From the NCBI RefSeq assembly GCF_003752415.1, contig NZ_RKHG01000001.1, positions 3,162,001 to 3,226,000 of the forward strand: DNA of 64,000 bases, read 5' to 3'. Positions 26,945-35,833 of this stretch are shown here, in pieces. This DNA is from Luteococcus japonicus. Its GTDB lineage: Bacteria; Actinomycetota; Actinomycetes; Propionibacteriales; Propionibacteriaceae. The position numbers and the translations under genes are program-made. Every line of letters starts with the position of its first letter. Position 1 is the first letter of the stretch. The notes beneath the pieces were generated by a model, which saw only the letters and a program-made list of their open reading frames with translations, did no database searches and was not told the origin of the DNA.

Positions 26945-27145
26945 GCCTTCTGCCCGCCGATCGGAGCGGGTGCAGGGCGGCGAAGTCCGCCCGGGCCCGG
27001 AAGACCTGCTGCAGGGCGGGGTGGAGCCCGTCCTGCAGCTGGGTCGGCGAGGCGAGCGCGCCGGGAGTGGGTTCTGATCCCTGTCAGGGCTAGAATTGGT
27101 CTGTCCTGGACCCGGGCATCGGGTCGAGCAAGAGAAGGTCCGTCC
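26945..27145 (+). promoter_or_regulatory. Spacer with the promoter of the glycosylation operon
   Basis: Contains -10-like TAGAAT at 27091-27096 next to the palindrome CCCTGTCAGGG (27079-27089), and AGAGAAGG as ribosome binding site. On the minus strand, 26945-27060 reads as an uninterrupted protein-like stretch (QLQDGLHPALQQVFRARADF) without a start, perhaps a gene remnant of unknown family. Confidence 0.4.
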
Positions 27146-28150
27146 ATGCCCCGTACCGCAGTCCTCATCCCGTGCCACAACGAAGAGGTGACCGTCGCGA
27201 AGGTCGTCGCCGACTATCGCAGCGCCCTCCCGGACGCCGATGTCTACGTCTACGACAACAACTCGACGGACCGCACCAGCGAGATCGTCACCGAGATCGC
27301 CTTGCACGACCCCCGGGTCCACCTGCGGCACGAGTACCGTCAGGGCAAGGGCAATGTCATCCACTCGATGTTCCGGGAGATCGACGCCGACTGCTACCTG
27401 ATGATCGACGGGGACGACACCTACCCGAGCGAGTACGCGGAACAGATGGTCTCCCTGGTGCTGGACCGCAAGGCGGACATGGTCATCGGTGACCGGTTGT
27501 CCACGACCTATGCGCAGGAGAACCAGCGGCCCTTCCACAACCTGGGCAACACGATGGTCCGTGGGCTGATCAACTGGCTGTTCAATGCCAACATCCGGGA
27601 CATCATGACGGGCTACCGGGCCTTTTCGCGGACCTTCGTGAAGGGCTTCCCGGTGATGTCGCGAGGTTTCGAGATCGAGACCGAGATGTCCATCCATGCT
27701 GTGGACAAGAACATGCGGGTGGTGGAGGTCCCAATCTCCTATCGGGACCGGCCCGCCGGCTCGTCTTCCAAGCTGAACACCTATTCCGATGGTTTCAAGG
27801 TCTTGCGCACCATCTTCCGCCTGTTCAAGAACTACCGGCCGCTGGCCTTCTTCGGGTCCGTGGCCGCCGTCCTCGCGATGCTCGGTCTCGGCCTCTTCCT
27901 TCCCGTGCTGGTGGAATACCTGCACTCGCGCACGGTGCCTCGTTTCCCGACCTTGATCGTCTCTGTGACACTGGCCGCCTGTTCGTTGCTGTTCTGGAGT
28001 GTTGGTCTGGTCCTCGACGTGGAGGTGAAGAAGCATCGACAGCTCTACGAGGTGGTCACCAACTACCACGAGCACCTCGTGCGGATCGCGATGGGCAAGA
28101 CGGAGCGGCCCGTCGAGGCCCCTCGCCCCGAGCCGGGCAAGGTGAACTGA
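27146..28150 (+). CDS. Glycosyltransferase family 2 (polyprenyl-phosphate sugar synthase type)
   Basis: 334 residues. A DPM1-like GT-A domain: IPCHNEE near 8-14, YDNNSTD near 36, MIDGDDTYP near 87-95 (metal-binding DxD) and GYRAFSRTFVKGFP near 156. Two C-terminal membrane spans near 231-255 and 268-290. Such enzymes attach a nucleotide sugar to a polyprenyl phosphate at the cytoplasmic face. The first gene of an operon whose next members supply candidate flippase subunits and a lipid-sugar-using transferase. The stop overlaps the next start. Confidence 0.85.
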   Translation: MPRTAVLIPCHNEEVTVAKVVADYRSALPDADVYVYDNNSTDRTSEIVTEIALHDPRVHLRHEYRQGKGNVIHSMFREIDADCYLMIDGDDTYPSEYAEQMVSLVLDRKADMVIGDRLSTTYAQENQRPFHNLGNTMVRGLINWLFNANIRDIMTGYRAFSRTFVKGFPVMSRGFEIETEMSIHAVDKNMRVVEVPISYRDRPAGSSSKLNTYSDGFKVLRTIFRLFKNYRPLAFFGSVAAVLAMLGLGLFLPVLVEYLHSRTVPRFPTLIVSVTLAACSLLFWSVGLVLDVEVKKHRQLYEVVTNYHEHLVRIAMGKTERPVEAPRPEPGKVN

Positions 28151-28503
28151 TGGTGGCAGGCGCCACGACGCAACCACGGGGCATTGCGCTGATGGTCGTG
28201 TCGTCGCTGTTCGCCTGTACCGGACAGCTGCTGTGGAAGCTCGGTGCGACCGACGGCGCCTGGCTGGTGCTGGTGGGCTTCGCGCTGTACGCACTCGGTG
28301 CCGTGCTGATGCTGGTGGCCTACCGCTTCGGTGAACTGTCGGTCCTGCAACCCATCCTCGGGCTCTCCTATGTGCTGAGTCTGGCGCTCGGGGCCTGGTG
28401 GCTGCACGAACAGGTGACCGCGGGACGGGTGCTGGGCGTCGTGGCCGTGGTTGCCGGTGTTGCCCTCGTCGCCGGCAGCCAGTCGAAGAGCTCGGAGGCC
28501 TGA
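28150..28503 (+). CDS. EamA/SMR-like membrane protein, putative flippase subunit 1
   Basis: 117 residues, four membrane spans, DMT/SMR fold (GQLLWKLGATDG near 20, GVVAVVAGVALVAGS at the end). Resembles ArnE/ArnF, which pair to flip undecaprenyl-phosphate-linked aminoarabinose. A start overlapping the upstream GT2 stop and an adjacent paralogous-type gene suggest a heterodimer acting on the GT2 product. Substrate inferred, not seen. Confidence 0.7.
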   Translation: MVAGATTQPRGIALMVVSSLFACTGQLLWKLGATDGAWLVLVGFALYALGAVLMLVAYRFGELSVLQPILGLSYVLSLALGAWWLHEQVTAGRVLGVVAVVAGVALVAGSQSKSSEA

Positions 28504-28504
28504 C

Positions 28505-28834
28505 GTGTTGTTGTGGAGCGCGGTCCTGCTGATGACGCTCTTGGGCTCGGTGGCCAGTCTGATGCTGAAGTTTGCTTCCGCGGACCTTCGGCCGACGAGC
28601 CTGCTGCGTGACTGGCACTTCTATGCCGGCGGGTTCGGCTATCTGCTCGCCGCGCTGTTCAACATCTGGGTGCTGCGTCACCTGGACCTGTCCGTGGTGC
28701 TGCCCCTGACGGCCCTGACCTATGTCTGGACCCTGGGCATCGCCCGGCTGGTGCTGGGTGAGTTGCTCACCTGGCGCAAGGTCCTCGGCGTGGCGCTCAT
28801 CCTGGTGGGCGTCGTGCTGATTTCGGTGGCGTGA
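28505..28834 (+). CDS. EamA/SMR-like membrane protein, putative flippase subunit 2
   Basis: 109 residues, four membrane spans. SLMLKFASADLRP near 16-28 is the first-helix loop of the SMR fold, and GELLTWRKVLGVALILVGVVLIS ends the chain. GTG 28505 lies 2 nt after the previous stop. Forms a pair with the upstream gene in the manner of ArnE-ArnF or EbrA-EbrB. Likely part of the same transporter. Confidence 0.7.
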   Translation: MLLWSAVLLMTLLGSVASLMLKFASADLRPTSLLRDWHFYAGGFGYLLAALFNIWVLRHLDLSVVLPLTALTYVWTLGIARLVLGELLTWRKVLGVALILVGVVLISVA

Positions 28835-28838
28835 GGCG

Positions 28839-30671
28839 ATGACCATGTCCCTGTCACCGTCCTGGCGCGGCCGCGAGGTGCCAGTGCTTGCCGTGCTGTG
28901 CGGACTGGCACTGGCCGTGGGCCACCACATGCTGAACCGTCCCCTTGACGGGGGCAGTCAGAACACGGGGCCCATGGTCTTCCCGTTGGTCTGGGCGCTG
29001 ACCACCTGGGTCCTCTGTGGGATCCGGACCGCGCAGCCACGCAGGGAGTGGCTGGTGGCGGTCCCCGTGGCGGCGGTGATGGGGGCCTTGCGGCTCGTCG
29101 GCCATCACTTCACTCCACATGCCGAACAACCCTTCCGCCGCATCGGGTGGCAACAGCTGCCCGAGTTCCTGGTGGACTGGGCCGTGATGCTGGTCTGTTG
29201 GCTGGCCGTCCAGTCGTGGCTTCGTCGGCCGCGTGCAGCCGCCGCTGGTGCCCGTGGCCTTCATCGGTGGGTGTGGCCTGCCTCGGTGGTGCTGATGCTT
29301 GCCGTCTGGTCCGGTTACCTGTTGCTCTTCTGGCCCGGGATCCTGGTGCGGGACTCGTGGAGCTCGCTCTTTCTTGGCCAGGGGGAGTGGCCGATGAACA
29401 ACCACCATCCCGTCCTGTTCAGCCTGTGGGTGGGCCAGTGTCTGCGGTTCGCCCATTGGGCGGGGGGCGGTACCTCGTTGGGCGTGGCCATCTTCTCGGT
29501 GGTCCAGGCGGTCGTCATGGCCTGCGTCCTGGCGACGGTCGTCAGCTGGTTGTGGGCACGCGTGGGGCGACGGGCCGCGGGCATGGCACTGCTCTTCTTC
29601 GCCCTGTCTCCCCAACTGGGCATGTGGTCCGTCACGATGCACAAGGACAGTTTGTTCGTCTGTTGGGTGGCACTGCTGGCGCTGCTGTTCACCCAGGCTG
29701 CGCTGCGGGGTCCGGGGTGGTTGACGCGGCCGTTGCCAATGCTGGGGCTCTTGGTCCTGCTGCTGGCCATCAGCTTCTCCCGGAACAATGGTCCCTACAT
29801 CGCTGTCGGCATCGCTGCCCTGGTGGTGCTCTGGACGCTCCCCGGGTTGCGGGGGGCGTCGCGGGGGCGCACGGCCCTGGCCGTCCTGTGCCAGGTGGCG
29901 GTGCTGGCTTCGGTCTTCTGGGTGCAAGGCCCGCTGTACCGCCAGTGGGGGGTCGTTCCCGGCGAGTATGCCGAGACTGTCGGTCTGCCGCTGCACCAGG
30001 TATCCTGGAGCGTCGTGCATGGGCAGGCCACCTCGGAGCAGTTGCTCACCTACTGGTGGATGATTCCCCCGGACCGCGCCCGGGAGGTCTTCAATCCGGC
30101 GATCGTCGACTCGGTCAAGTTCGACCGGCAGTTCGACACGGCCTGGTTGAATGAGCATCCTGAGGAGTTCATGGGGCTGTGGCGCGACATGCGTGCGGCC
30201 AACCACCTCTCCTATGCCAGTGCCTGGTTCGGCCTGGCGGGCGGCTATGTGGACCCCGAACGATTCTTCACGCGGTTTGACGTGGGCACCGAACGCGGTG
30301 CCGGTCACTTCGCCGACGAGCTGCCCCGGACGAACCTGTTCGGAGAGCTCCGAAAGGAGAATTCGGACGCCGCCCGGCTGGCGCGGATCGCCGGCCACGT
30401 CGCCTCGTGGCCCGGTGTCAGCCTGCTGTTTGCGATGCCCCTGCTCTTCTGGCTCTGCCTGATGGCGGCCGCCCGTGCCCTCCTGGACCGCCGCTCGGCC
30501 TGGGTGCTCCCGTTCGCGCCCTTCCTGCTGTGCGTGGGCACACTGCTGTTGGCGGCGCCTGTCACGGACTTCCGCTATGTCGCAGCCGGACACGTGGCGC
30601 TGCCGGTGCTCGTGGCTGCCGCATGGCTGATGCGCCCGGTACGGGAAATGCGACCCGAGCACGCCGACTGA
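28839..30671 (+). CDS. Large multi-spanning membrane protein, DUF6020/GT-C-like
   Basis: 610 residues with about eleven membrane spans. The first large loop after the fifth span has VRDSWSSLFLGQGEWPMNNHHPV (near 169-191, quoted only in part: acidic Asp and the NNHHP motif), the pattern of the DUF6020 and GT-C membrane glycosyltransferase families, where an early-loop acidic residue is catalytic. A long extracytoplasmic C-terminal segment follows (about 370-530). Probably uses the lipid-linked sugar made and flipped by the three upstream genes. Function inferred. Confidence 0.65.
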   Translation: MTMSLSPSWRGREVPVLAVLCGLALAVGHHMLNRPLDGGSQNTGPMVFPLVWALTTWVLCGIRTAQPRREWLVAVPVAAVMGALRLVGHHFTPHAEQPFRRIGWQQLPEFLVDWAVMLVCWLAVQSWLRRPRAAAAGARGLHRWVWPASVVLMLAVWSGYLLLFWPGILVRDSWSSLFLGQGEWPMNNHHPVLFSLWVGQCLRFAHWAGGGTSLGVAIFSVVQAVVMACVLATVVSWLWARVGRRAAGMALLFFALSPQLGMWSVTMHKDSLFVCWVALLALLFTQAALRGPGWLTRPLPMLGLLVLLLAISFSRNNGPYIAVGIAALVVLWTLPGLRGASRGRTALAVLCQVAVLASVFWVQGPLYRQWGVVPGEYAETVGLPLHQVSWSVVHGQATSEQLLTYWWMIPPDRAREVFNPAIVDSVKFDRQFDTAWLNEHPEEFMGLWRDMRAANHLSYASAWFGLAGGYVDPERFFTRFDVGTERGAGHFADELPRTNLFGELRKENSDAARLARIAGHVASWPGVSLLFAMPLLFWLCLMAAARALLDRRSAWVLPFAPFLLCVGTLLLAAPVTDFRYVAAGHVALPVLVAAAWLMRPVREMRPEHAD

Positions 30672-30738
30672 GTATTGTTGGCTCGATGGCTGCGCGCCCG
30701 ACGGGTCTGCGTGGCACCCCAGATGCGAAGGACAAACA

Positions 30739-32340
30739 GTGTTCGACACACTCTCCGACCGGCTGGCAGCAACCTTCAAGGGTCTGCGTGGCAAGGGCCG
30801 GCTGACCGATGCCGACATCGACGCGACCGCGCGCGAGATCCGCATCGCCCTGCTCGAGGCCGACGTCAACCTGGCGGTGGTCAAGGAATTCGTCGCGAAC
30901 CTCAAGGACCGCTGCCGCAGCGAAGAGGTCTCCGGGGCGCTGAACCCGACGCAGCAGATCATCAAGATCGTCAACGAGGAACTCGTCAACATCCTCGGTG
31001 GCGAGGATCGCACCATTCGTTATGCCAAGACCCCGCCCACCGTGATCATGCTGGCCGGCCTGCAGGGTGCCGGCAAGACCACCCTCGCGGGCAAGCTGGC
31101 CATGTGGCTGAAGTCCGAGGGTCACTCCCCGCTGCTGGTCGCCGCGGACCTGCAGCGCCCCAATGCCGTCAACCAGCTGCAGATCGTCGGTCAACGCGCT
31201 GGTGCTCACGTCTTCGCCCCGGAGCCGGGCAATGGCATCGGTGACCCGATCGCGGTGGCCCGTGCCTCCATCCTCGAGGCCCAGCGCAAGCTCTATGACG
31301 TCGTGATCGTCGACACCGCCGGCCGTCTGGGCATCGACGAGACCCTGATGCAGCAGGCCGCCGACATCAAGGCCGCCGTCACTCCGGACGAGACCCTCTT
31401 CGTCGTCGACGCGATGATCGGCCAGGACGCGGTCAACACGGCACTGGCCTTCGAGGAAGGGGTCGGCTTCGATGGCGTCGTGCTCACCAAGCTCGACGGT
31501 GACGCGCGCGGTGGTGCGGCTCTGTCCATCGCCCGCGTGATCGGCAAGCCGATCATGTTCGCCTCCAATGGCGAGGGCCTGAAGGACTTCGACGTCTTCC
31601 ACCCGGACCGGATGGCCAGCCGCATCCTCGACATGGGTGACATGCTCACCCTGATCGAGCAGGCCGAGAAGCACTTCGACCAGGAGCAGAGCCGCAAGGC
31701 CGCCGAGAAGCTCATGTCCGGCAAGGGCAATGAGTTCGGTCTGGGTGACTTCCTGTCCCAGATGCAGCAGCTGCGCAAGATGGGCCCGATGAGCAAGATC
31801 TTCGGGATGCTGCCGGGCATGGGCCAGATGAAGGACCAGATCGCGAACATCGACGAGAAGGAGATCGACCGGATCGAGGCGATCATCTACTCGATGACCC
31901 CCGCGGAACGCGACGACGTCGCCATCCTCAATGGTTCTCGCCGTGCCCGCATCGCCAAGGGTGCCGGGGTCGAGGTCAGCGATGTCAACAACCTGGTCAA
32001 CCGCTTCGTCGAGGCCCGCAAGATGATGCAGTCCATGGCCGGGATGATGGGCGGCAAGGGTGGCGGCATGCCGGGCATGCCGGGCATGGGCGGGCCCCGC
32101 AAGCAGGCGAAGTCCCAGGCCAAGAAGGGCAAGAAGGGTCAGAAGGTCTCCGGGAATCCCGCCAAGCGGGCGGCCCAGGGCAAGCCGACCGCCGGTGAGA
32201 TCGTCGATGCGGGTGCCGCCTTCGGCGTCGGAGCCGGCGCCCAGCCCTCCGAGGCGGACATGGCGGCCGCGATGGAGAACTTCCAGTTGCCGCCGGAGAT
32301 GCAGCGCATGTTCAACCAGAAGAACCAGGGACCCCGCTAG
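30739..32340 (+). CDS. ffh: Signal recognition particle protein Ffh
   Basis: 533 residues. Binds 4.5S RNA and signal sequences. NG domain: GLQGAGKTTLAGKLA near 107-121, DLQRPNAVNQL, DTAGRLGIDETLM, TKLDGDARGG. The methionine-rich M domain from about 330 includes SRRARIAKGAGVEV, the RNA-binding loop. A long Gly/Met- and Lys-rich C-terminal extension (MMGGKGGGMPGMPGMGG, then QAKKGKKGQK) is typical of actinobacteria. GTG start at 30739. Confidence 0.96.
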   Translation: MFDTLSDRLAATFKGLRGKGRLTDADIDATAREIRIALLEADVNLAVVKEFVANLKDRCRSEEVSGALNPTQQIIKIVNEELVNILGGEDRTIRYAKTPPTVIMLAGLQGAGKTTLAGKLAMWLKSEGHSPLLVAADLQRPNAVNQLQIVGQRAGAHVFAPEPGNGIGDPIAVARASILEAQRKLYDVVIVDTAGRLGIDETLMQQAADIKAAVTPDETLFVVDAMIGQDAVNTALAFEEGVGFDGVVLTKLDGDARGGAALSIARVIGKPIMFASNGEGLKDFDVFHPDRMASRILDMGDMLTLIEQAEKHFDQEQSRKAAEKLMSGKGNEFGLGDFLSQMQQLRKMGPMSKIFGMLPGMGQMKDQIANIDEKEIDRIEAIIYSMTPAERDDVAILNGSRRARIAKGAGVEVSDVNNLVNRFVEARKMMQSMAGMMGGKGGGMPGMPGMGGPRKQAKSQAKKGKKGQKVSGNPAKRAAQGKPTAGEIVDAGAAFGVGAGAQPSEADMAAAMENFQLPPEMQRMFNQKNQGPR

Positions 32341-32378
32341 GTCTTCCGCGCACCGGCCGGGCCCGGCAGGATGGGCGC

Positions 32379-33569
32379 ATGAGCGCACACCACGAGCACG
32401 ACGCGATGCCGAGCCCGGTGCACACGCACACGCACGACGGGCACACCCACACCCACATCGGTGAGCATGTGGTTCCCGACGGACCGGAGGCACGCCTGCA
32501 CCTGCGTGGCACCCTGCTGCCCGCTGGGGAACGGGTGGACCTGTGGGTCCACGACGGGGTGGTCACCTTCGAGCGGATCGATGATGCCGTGACGGTGGCC
32601 ACCGACTGCTGGATCATGCCGGGGCTGGTGGACGCACATTGCCACATCGGCCTGGACACCAGCGGGGCCGTGGGCCCGGCGGAGGCCGAGCAGCAGGCCA
32701 TCGCGGACCGGGATGCCGGCACGCTGCTGGTGCGCGATGCGGGCAGCCCCTCGGACACCCGCTGGATCGACGAGCGCGACGACCTCCCCGACGTGATCCG
32801 CGCCGGCCGCCACATCGCCCGGCCCAAGCGCTACCTGCGCAACTATGCCGACGAGGTGGAGCCCGAGGACCTGGTCACCACCGTCGAGAAGCAGGCGGCA
32901 GCGGGTGACGGTTGGGTGAAGCTGGTGGGGGACTGGATCGACCGGGACAAGGGGGACCTTGCTCCGCTGTGGCCGGTCGAGGTGGCTCGCGAGGCGATCG
33001 AGCGGGCACATCAGATGGGGGCCCGGGTGACGGCCCACTGCTTCGGTGAGGATTCGGTGGCCGAGCTCGTCGAGGCTGGCATCGACGGCATCGAGCACGG
33101 CACCGGGATCAGCGACGACGTGATCGACCGGATGGCCGAACGGCAGGTGGCCCTGGTCCCCACCCTCGTGAACCTGGAGAACTTCTACGACATCGCGGCC
33201 AGCGGTGAGCAGAAGTTCCCCACCTACGCGGCGCACATGCGTCGGCTCTACGACACCTGCCTGGAGCGCTTCCGCACGGCGCATGAGGCCGGCGTGCCGA
33301 TCTTCGCCGGGACCGATGCCGGCGGTGTCATGCCGCACGGCATCCTGGGCGAGGAGATCGAGCTGTTGGGGCAGGTCGGTGGGCCGGACTTTGCGCTGGG
33401 CGCAGGCTCCTGGCGGGCCCGCGACTGGTTGGGCCGTCCCTGCCTCGAGGAGGGGGCCCCGGCTGACCTGGTGGTCTTCGACGAGGATCCCCGCGTGAAC
33501 CTCGGCATCGCCCGGCACCCGCGTCTGGTGGTGCTCAAGGGACGGATTGTGCGATCAGTGCAAGGTTGA
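32379..33569 (+). CDS. Amidohydrolase-family protein with histidine-rich N-terminus
   Basis: 396 residues. The N-terminal 28 residues contain nine to ten His in patterns such as HTHTHDGHTHTHIGEH, a likely metal-binding tail. The TIM-barrel follows: metal ligands VDAHCHIGLD near 87-96, Lys in GWVKLVGDW near 186, VTAHCFGED near 218, GIEHGTG near 239, GTDAGG near 311. It resembles imidazolonepropionase/prolidase-type amidohydrolases; substrate unknown. CAGGAT 6 nt before the ATG suggests a leaderless mRNA. Convergent with, and overlapping by 35 bp, a metal transporter gene. Confidence 0.8.
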   Translation: MSAHHEHDAMPSPVHTHTHDGHTHTHIGEHVVPDGPEARLHLRGTLLPAGERVDLWVHDGVVTFERIDDAVTVATDCWIMPGLVDAHCHIGLDTSGAVGPAEAEQQAIADRDAGTLLVRDAGSPSDTRWIDERDDLPDVIRAGRHIARPKRYLRNYADEVEPEDLVTTVEKQAAAGDGWVKLVGDWIDRDKGDLAPLWPVEVAREAIERAHQMGARVTAHCFGEDSVAELVEAGIDGIEHGTGISDDVIDRMAERQVALVPTLVNLENFYDIAASGEQKFPTYAAHMRRLYDTCLERFRTAHEAGVPIFAGTDAGGVMPHGILGEEIELLGQVGGPDFALGAGSWRARDWLGRPCLEEGAPADLVVFDEDPRVNLGIARHPRLVVLKGRIVRSVQG

Positions 33570-34764
33570 GCCCGACGACCAGCGCCACCAGGACCGCGCA
33601 CAGCACCCGCATCGCGGGGCTGTCCCGGAACTCGCCCATCACCCGGCGGGATCCCGTGAGCAGGATCAGGGGAAGCAGGGCGAAGGCGATGCCGAAGCTG
33701 AGCACGAGCTGACTGGTGACCAACATCGTCGTCGGGTGCAGGCCGAGGGTGAGCAGCAGGACCGCGGGGACGATGGTCACGGCCCGCCGCACCTTGGGAT
33801 GGACCTGCCACGGCACCAGATCGCGCATGATGCGTGCTCCCGCATGGGTTCCGACCAAGGCGGAGCCGAGCCCGGAGACGAGCAGGCCGAGGGCGAAGAC
33901 GGTGGCACTGGCAGCTCCGACGGCACGGCGGATGGCGTCGTGGGCCGTCTCGATGGAATCGGTGGCGGGGTGTCCGGCCAGGGCGGACGCGGCGAACAGC
34001 AGCATCGCGATGTTCACGCTCCCGGCGACCGCCAGGGCCAGCACGACGTCGAGCCGCTGCGAGTGCAGCAGCTGTGGGATCGGCGTCTCGAGGCGTCCGC
34101 CGGGACGGTGCCGGTCGGCAGCGAGCGTCGAGTGCAGGTAGATGGCATGGGGCATGACCGTGGCGCCCAGCATGGCTGCGGAGAGGGAGACCGACCGCCC
34201 GTCGGGGAAGTCCGGGACCAGGCCACGCACAGCCATCGACGCGGACGGGGGAGCCCACAGGAGCCCGGCCATGAATCCGACGGCCACCAGGCCCAGCACC
34301 CCGGTCACCACCACTTCGAAGGCATGCTCACCCCGGCGACGCAGCGCCTCGAGCAGTAGCAGGGTGACCACGCCCACCAGGATCCCGCCGATCCACAGCG
34401 GTACCCCGAAGAGCAAGTTCAGCGCCAAGGCCCCGCCGATCACCTCGGCGATGTCCGTGGCGATGGCCATCGCCATCGCCTGCAGGGCATAGAGGCCACG
34501 CCACAGTCGTCCGGCGCGACGCCCCACCAGGTGCCGGGAGACCAAGGCGGACAGCGACTCGCCCGTGACCACGCCCAGCTTGGCCGACTGGTACTGCACG
34601 ACGACGGCGATCAGGCTGGACAGCGCAAGCACCCACAGCAGGCGGTACTGGTACTCGGCGCCGGCGGTGAGATTGGCGGCCACATTGCCGGGATCGACAT
34701 AGGCGACTGACGCCACGAAGGCAGGCCCGAGGAAGGCGAGCGAGGACAGGAGGCGGCGTAGCAT
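33535..34764 (-). CDS. mntH: NRAMP-family divalent metal transporter
   Basis: 409 residues, about eleven membrane spans. Proton-coupled import of Mn2+ or Fe2+. The family signatures are both present: YVDPGNVAANL near 22-32 (metal-binding DPGN) and MPHAIYLHS near 206-214. ATG 34764 is preceded on its strand by TAACAT and 6 nt, a leaderless layout. The 3' end overlaps the His-rich amidohydrolase gene. No Mn/Fe regulator box was recognised. Confidence 0.88.
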   Translation of the reverse strand: MLRRLLSSLAFLGPAFVASVAYVDPGNVAANLTAGAEYQYRLLWVLALSSLIAVVVQYQSAKLGVVTGESLSALVSRHLVGRRAGRLWRGLYALQAMAMAIATDIAEVIGGALALNLLFGVPLWIGGILVGVVTLLLLEALRRRGEHAFEVVVTGVLGLVAVGFMAGLLWAPPSASMAVRGLVPDFPDGRSVSLSAAMLGATVMPHAIYLHSTLAADRHRPGGRLETPIPQLLHSQRLDVVLALAVAGSVNIAMLLFAASALAGHPATDSIETAHDAIRRAVGAASATVFALGLLVSGLGSALVGTHAGARIMRDLVPWQVHPKVRRAVTIVPAVLLLTLGLHPTTMLVTSQLVLSFGIAFALLPLILLTGSRRVMGEFRDSPAMRVLCAVLVALVVGLNLALIAQSVP

Positions 34765-34794
34765 CTGCCCATGTTAGGAGCTCAGGCGTCCGGA

Positions 34795-34823
34795 TGGTCT
34801 TGGGCGCCGGAATCTGGCAGAAT
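34795..34823 (+). promoter_or_regulatory. Putative promoter of the rpsP operon (TGGTCT / CAGAAT)
   Basis: TGGTCT at 34795-34800 and CAGAAT at 34818-34823, 17 bp apart. They leave a leader of about 140 nt with no obvious strong hairpin before the AGGAGA site of rpsP. Confidence 0.45.
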
Positions 34824-34972
34824 GGGGCGAGCGTCTGCGTCGTCGGCGCCCTCTAACTCTGGCGACACGGATTCATCCGACCCCAAGACCTGTGCCCCAC
34901 ACGGGATCCGACCGGTCACCCGCCTGGCCCAGGAGCAGTTCCCGGGCCATTCCCAACAGGAGAACCACACAC

Positions 34973-35452
34973 GTGGCAACCAAGATTCGTCTGAAGCGTC
35001 TGGGCAAGATTCGCTCGCCTCACTACCGCATCGTCGTCATGGACTCGCGCACCAAGCGTGACGGCCGTGCGATCGAGGAGATCGGTCAGTACCACCCGAA
35101 GAATGATCCGTCGGTCATCAAGGTCAACTCCGAGCGCGTGCAGTACTGGCTCGGCGTCGGCGCCCAGCCGACCGAGGCCGTCGTCGCCATCCTGAAGCGC
35201 ACCGGTGACTGGCAGCAGTTCTCGGGCGACACCAGCCCGTCCGGTGTCGATCCGCAGCCGGAGAAGGCCGACAAGCTGGCCCGCTTCAATGCCGCACTGG
35301 CGGAGGCCGACGACGCCCCCAAGAGCGAGGCCATCAGCAAGAAGAAGGCCAAGGATGAGGCCGAGGCTCCCGCAGAGGAGACCGAGGCCCCCGCCCAGGA
35401 GGCCAAGGCTGACGAGGCCAAGGCCGACGAGGCTCCCGCCGAAGAGGCCTGA
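34973..35452 (+). CDS. rpsP: 30S ribosomal protein S16
   Basis: 159 residues. The first 85 residues are a normal S16 ([32 protein letters not shown]). The remaining part is an extended Ala/Glu/Lys tail with internal repeats ([25 protein letters not shown]), as found in several actinobacteria. GTG start with AGGAGA about 10 nt upstream. First gene of the rpsP-khpA-rimM-trmD group. Confidence 0.96.
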   Translation: MATKIRLKRLGKIRSPHYRIVVMDSRTKRDGRAIEEIGQYHPKNDPSVIKVNSERVQYWLGVGAQPTEAVVAILKRTGDWQQFSGDTSPSGVDPQPEKADKLARFNAALAEADDAPKSEAISKKKAKDEAEAPAEETEAPAQEAKADEAKADEAPAEEA

Positions 35453-35454
35453 TC

Positions 35455-35721
35455 GTGCTCGCGGACGCGCTGGAGCACCTGGTGCGCGGCATCGTCACCA
35501 ATCCTGACGACGTGGTCGTCAAGGACAAGGACCTGCGCCGCGGCAGGATGCTCGAGGTCAGGGTCAACCCCACCGACATCGGCAAGGTGATCGGCCGCCA
35601 GGGGCGTACTGCCTCGGCGCTGCGTACCGTGGTCGCAGCCCTGTCCGGGCAAGAGCAGGTGCGCGTCGACTTCGTCGACGTGGATCGTCGCTCCTCGGGC
35701 TCGCGCGGTTTTCGCCGCTGA
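35455..35721 (+). CDS. khpA: KH-domain RNA-binding protein
   Basis: 88 residues. Single KH domain with the GxxG loop GRQG in IGKVIGRQGRTASALR near 42-57. YlqC/KhpA proteins bind RNA and sit between rpsP and rimM in Gram-positive bacteria. GTG start 3 nt after the rpsP stop. A short SSGSRGFRR tail. Confidence 0.9.
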   Translation: MLADALEHLVRGIVTNPDDVVVKDKDLRRGRMLEVRVNPTDIGKVIGRQGRTASALRTVVAALSGQEQVRVDFVDVDRRSSGSRGFRR

Positions 35722-35734
35722 TCAACTGGTAGCC

Positions 35735-35769
35735 ACGAACGCCCCACACCGCTGGTGTGGGGCGTTCGT
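35735..35769 (+). terminator. 16-bp perfect hairpin between khpA and rimM
   Basis: ACGAACGCCCCACACC, GCT loop, and its exact complement. No T tract follows, so it may act as a partial terminator or an mRNA-stability hairpin that sets expression of rimM-trmD apart from rpsP-khpA. Confidence 0.65.
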
Positions 35770-35833
35770 GCGTGGGACAGCAGGGCGCCTTCGTGGCGCT
35801 GACATCTGGTACAGGAAGAGGACAGGACGGAAC

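Noticed and set aside
26914-27180. A minus-strand gene of 88 codons overlapping the start of the GT2 operon
   Set aside because: It is Arg/Pro-rich and overlaps two real genes; another minus frame is more protein-like but has no start, so at most a remnant.
25520-28930. An 1,136-codon minus-strand frame opposite egsA and the glycosylation genes
   Set aside because: Antisense of four well-supported genes; no recognisable domains.
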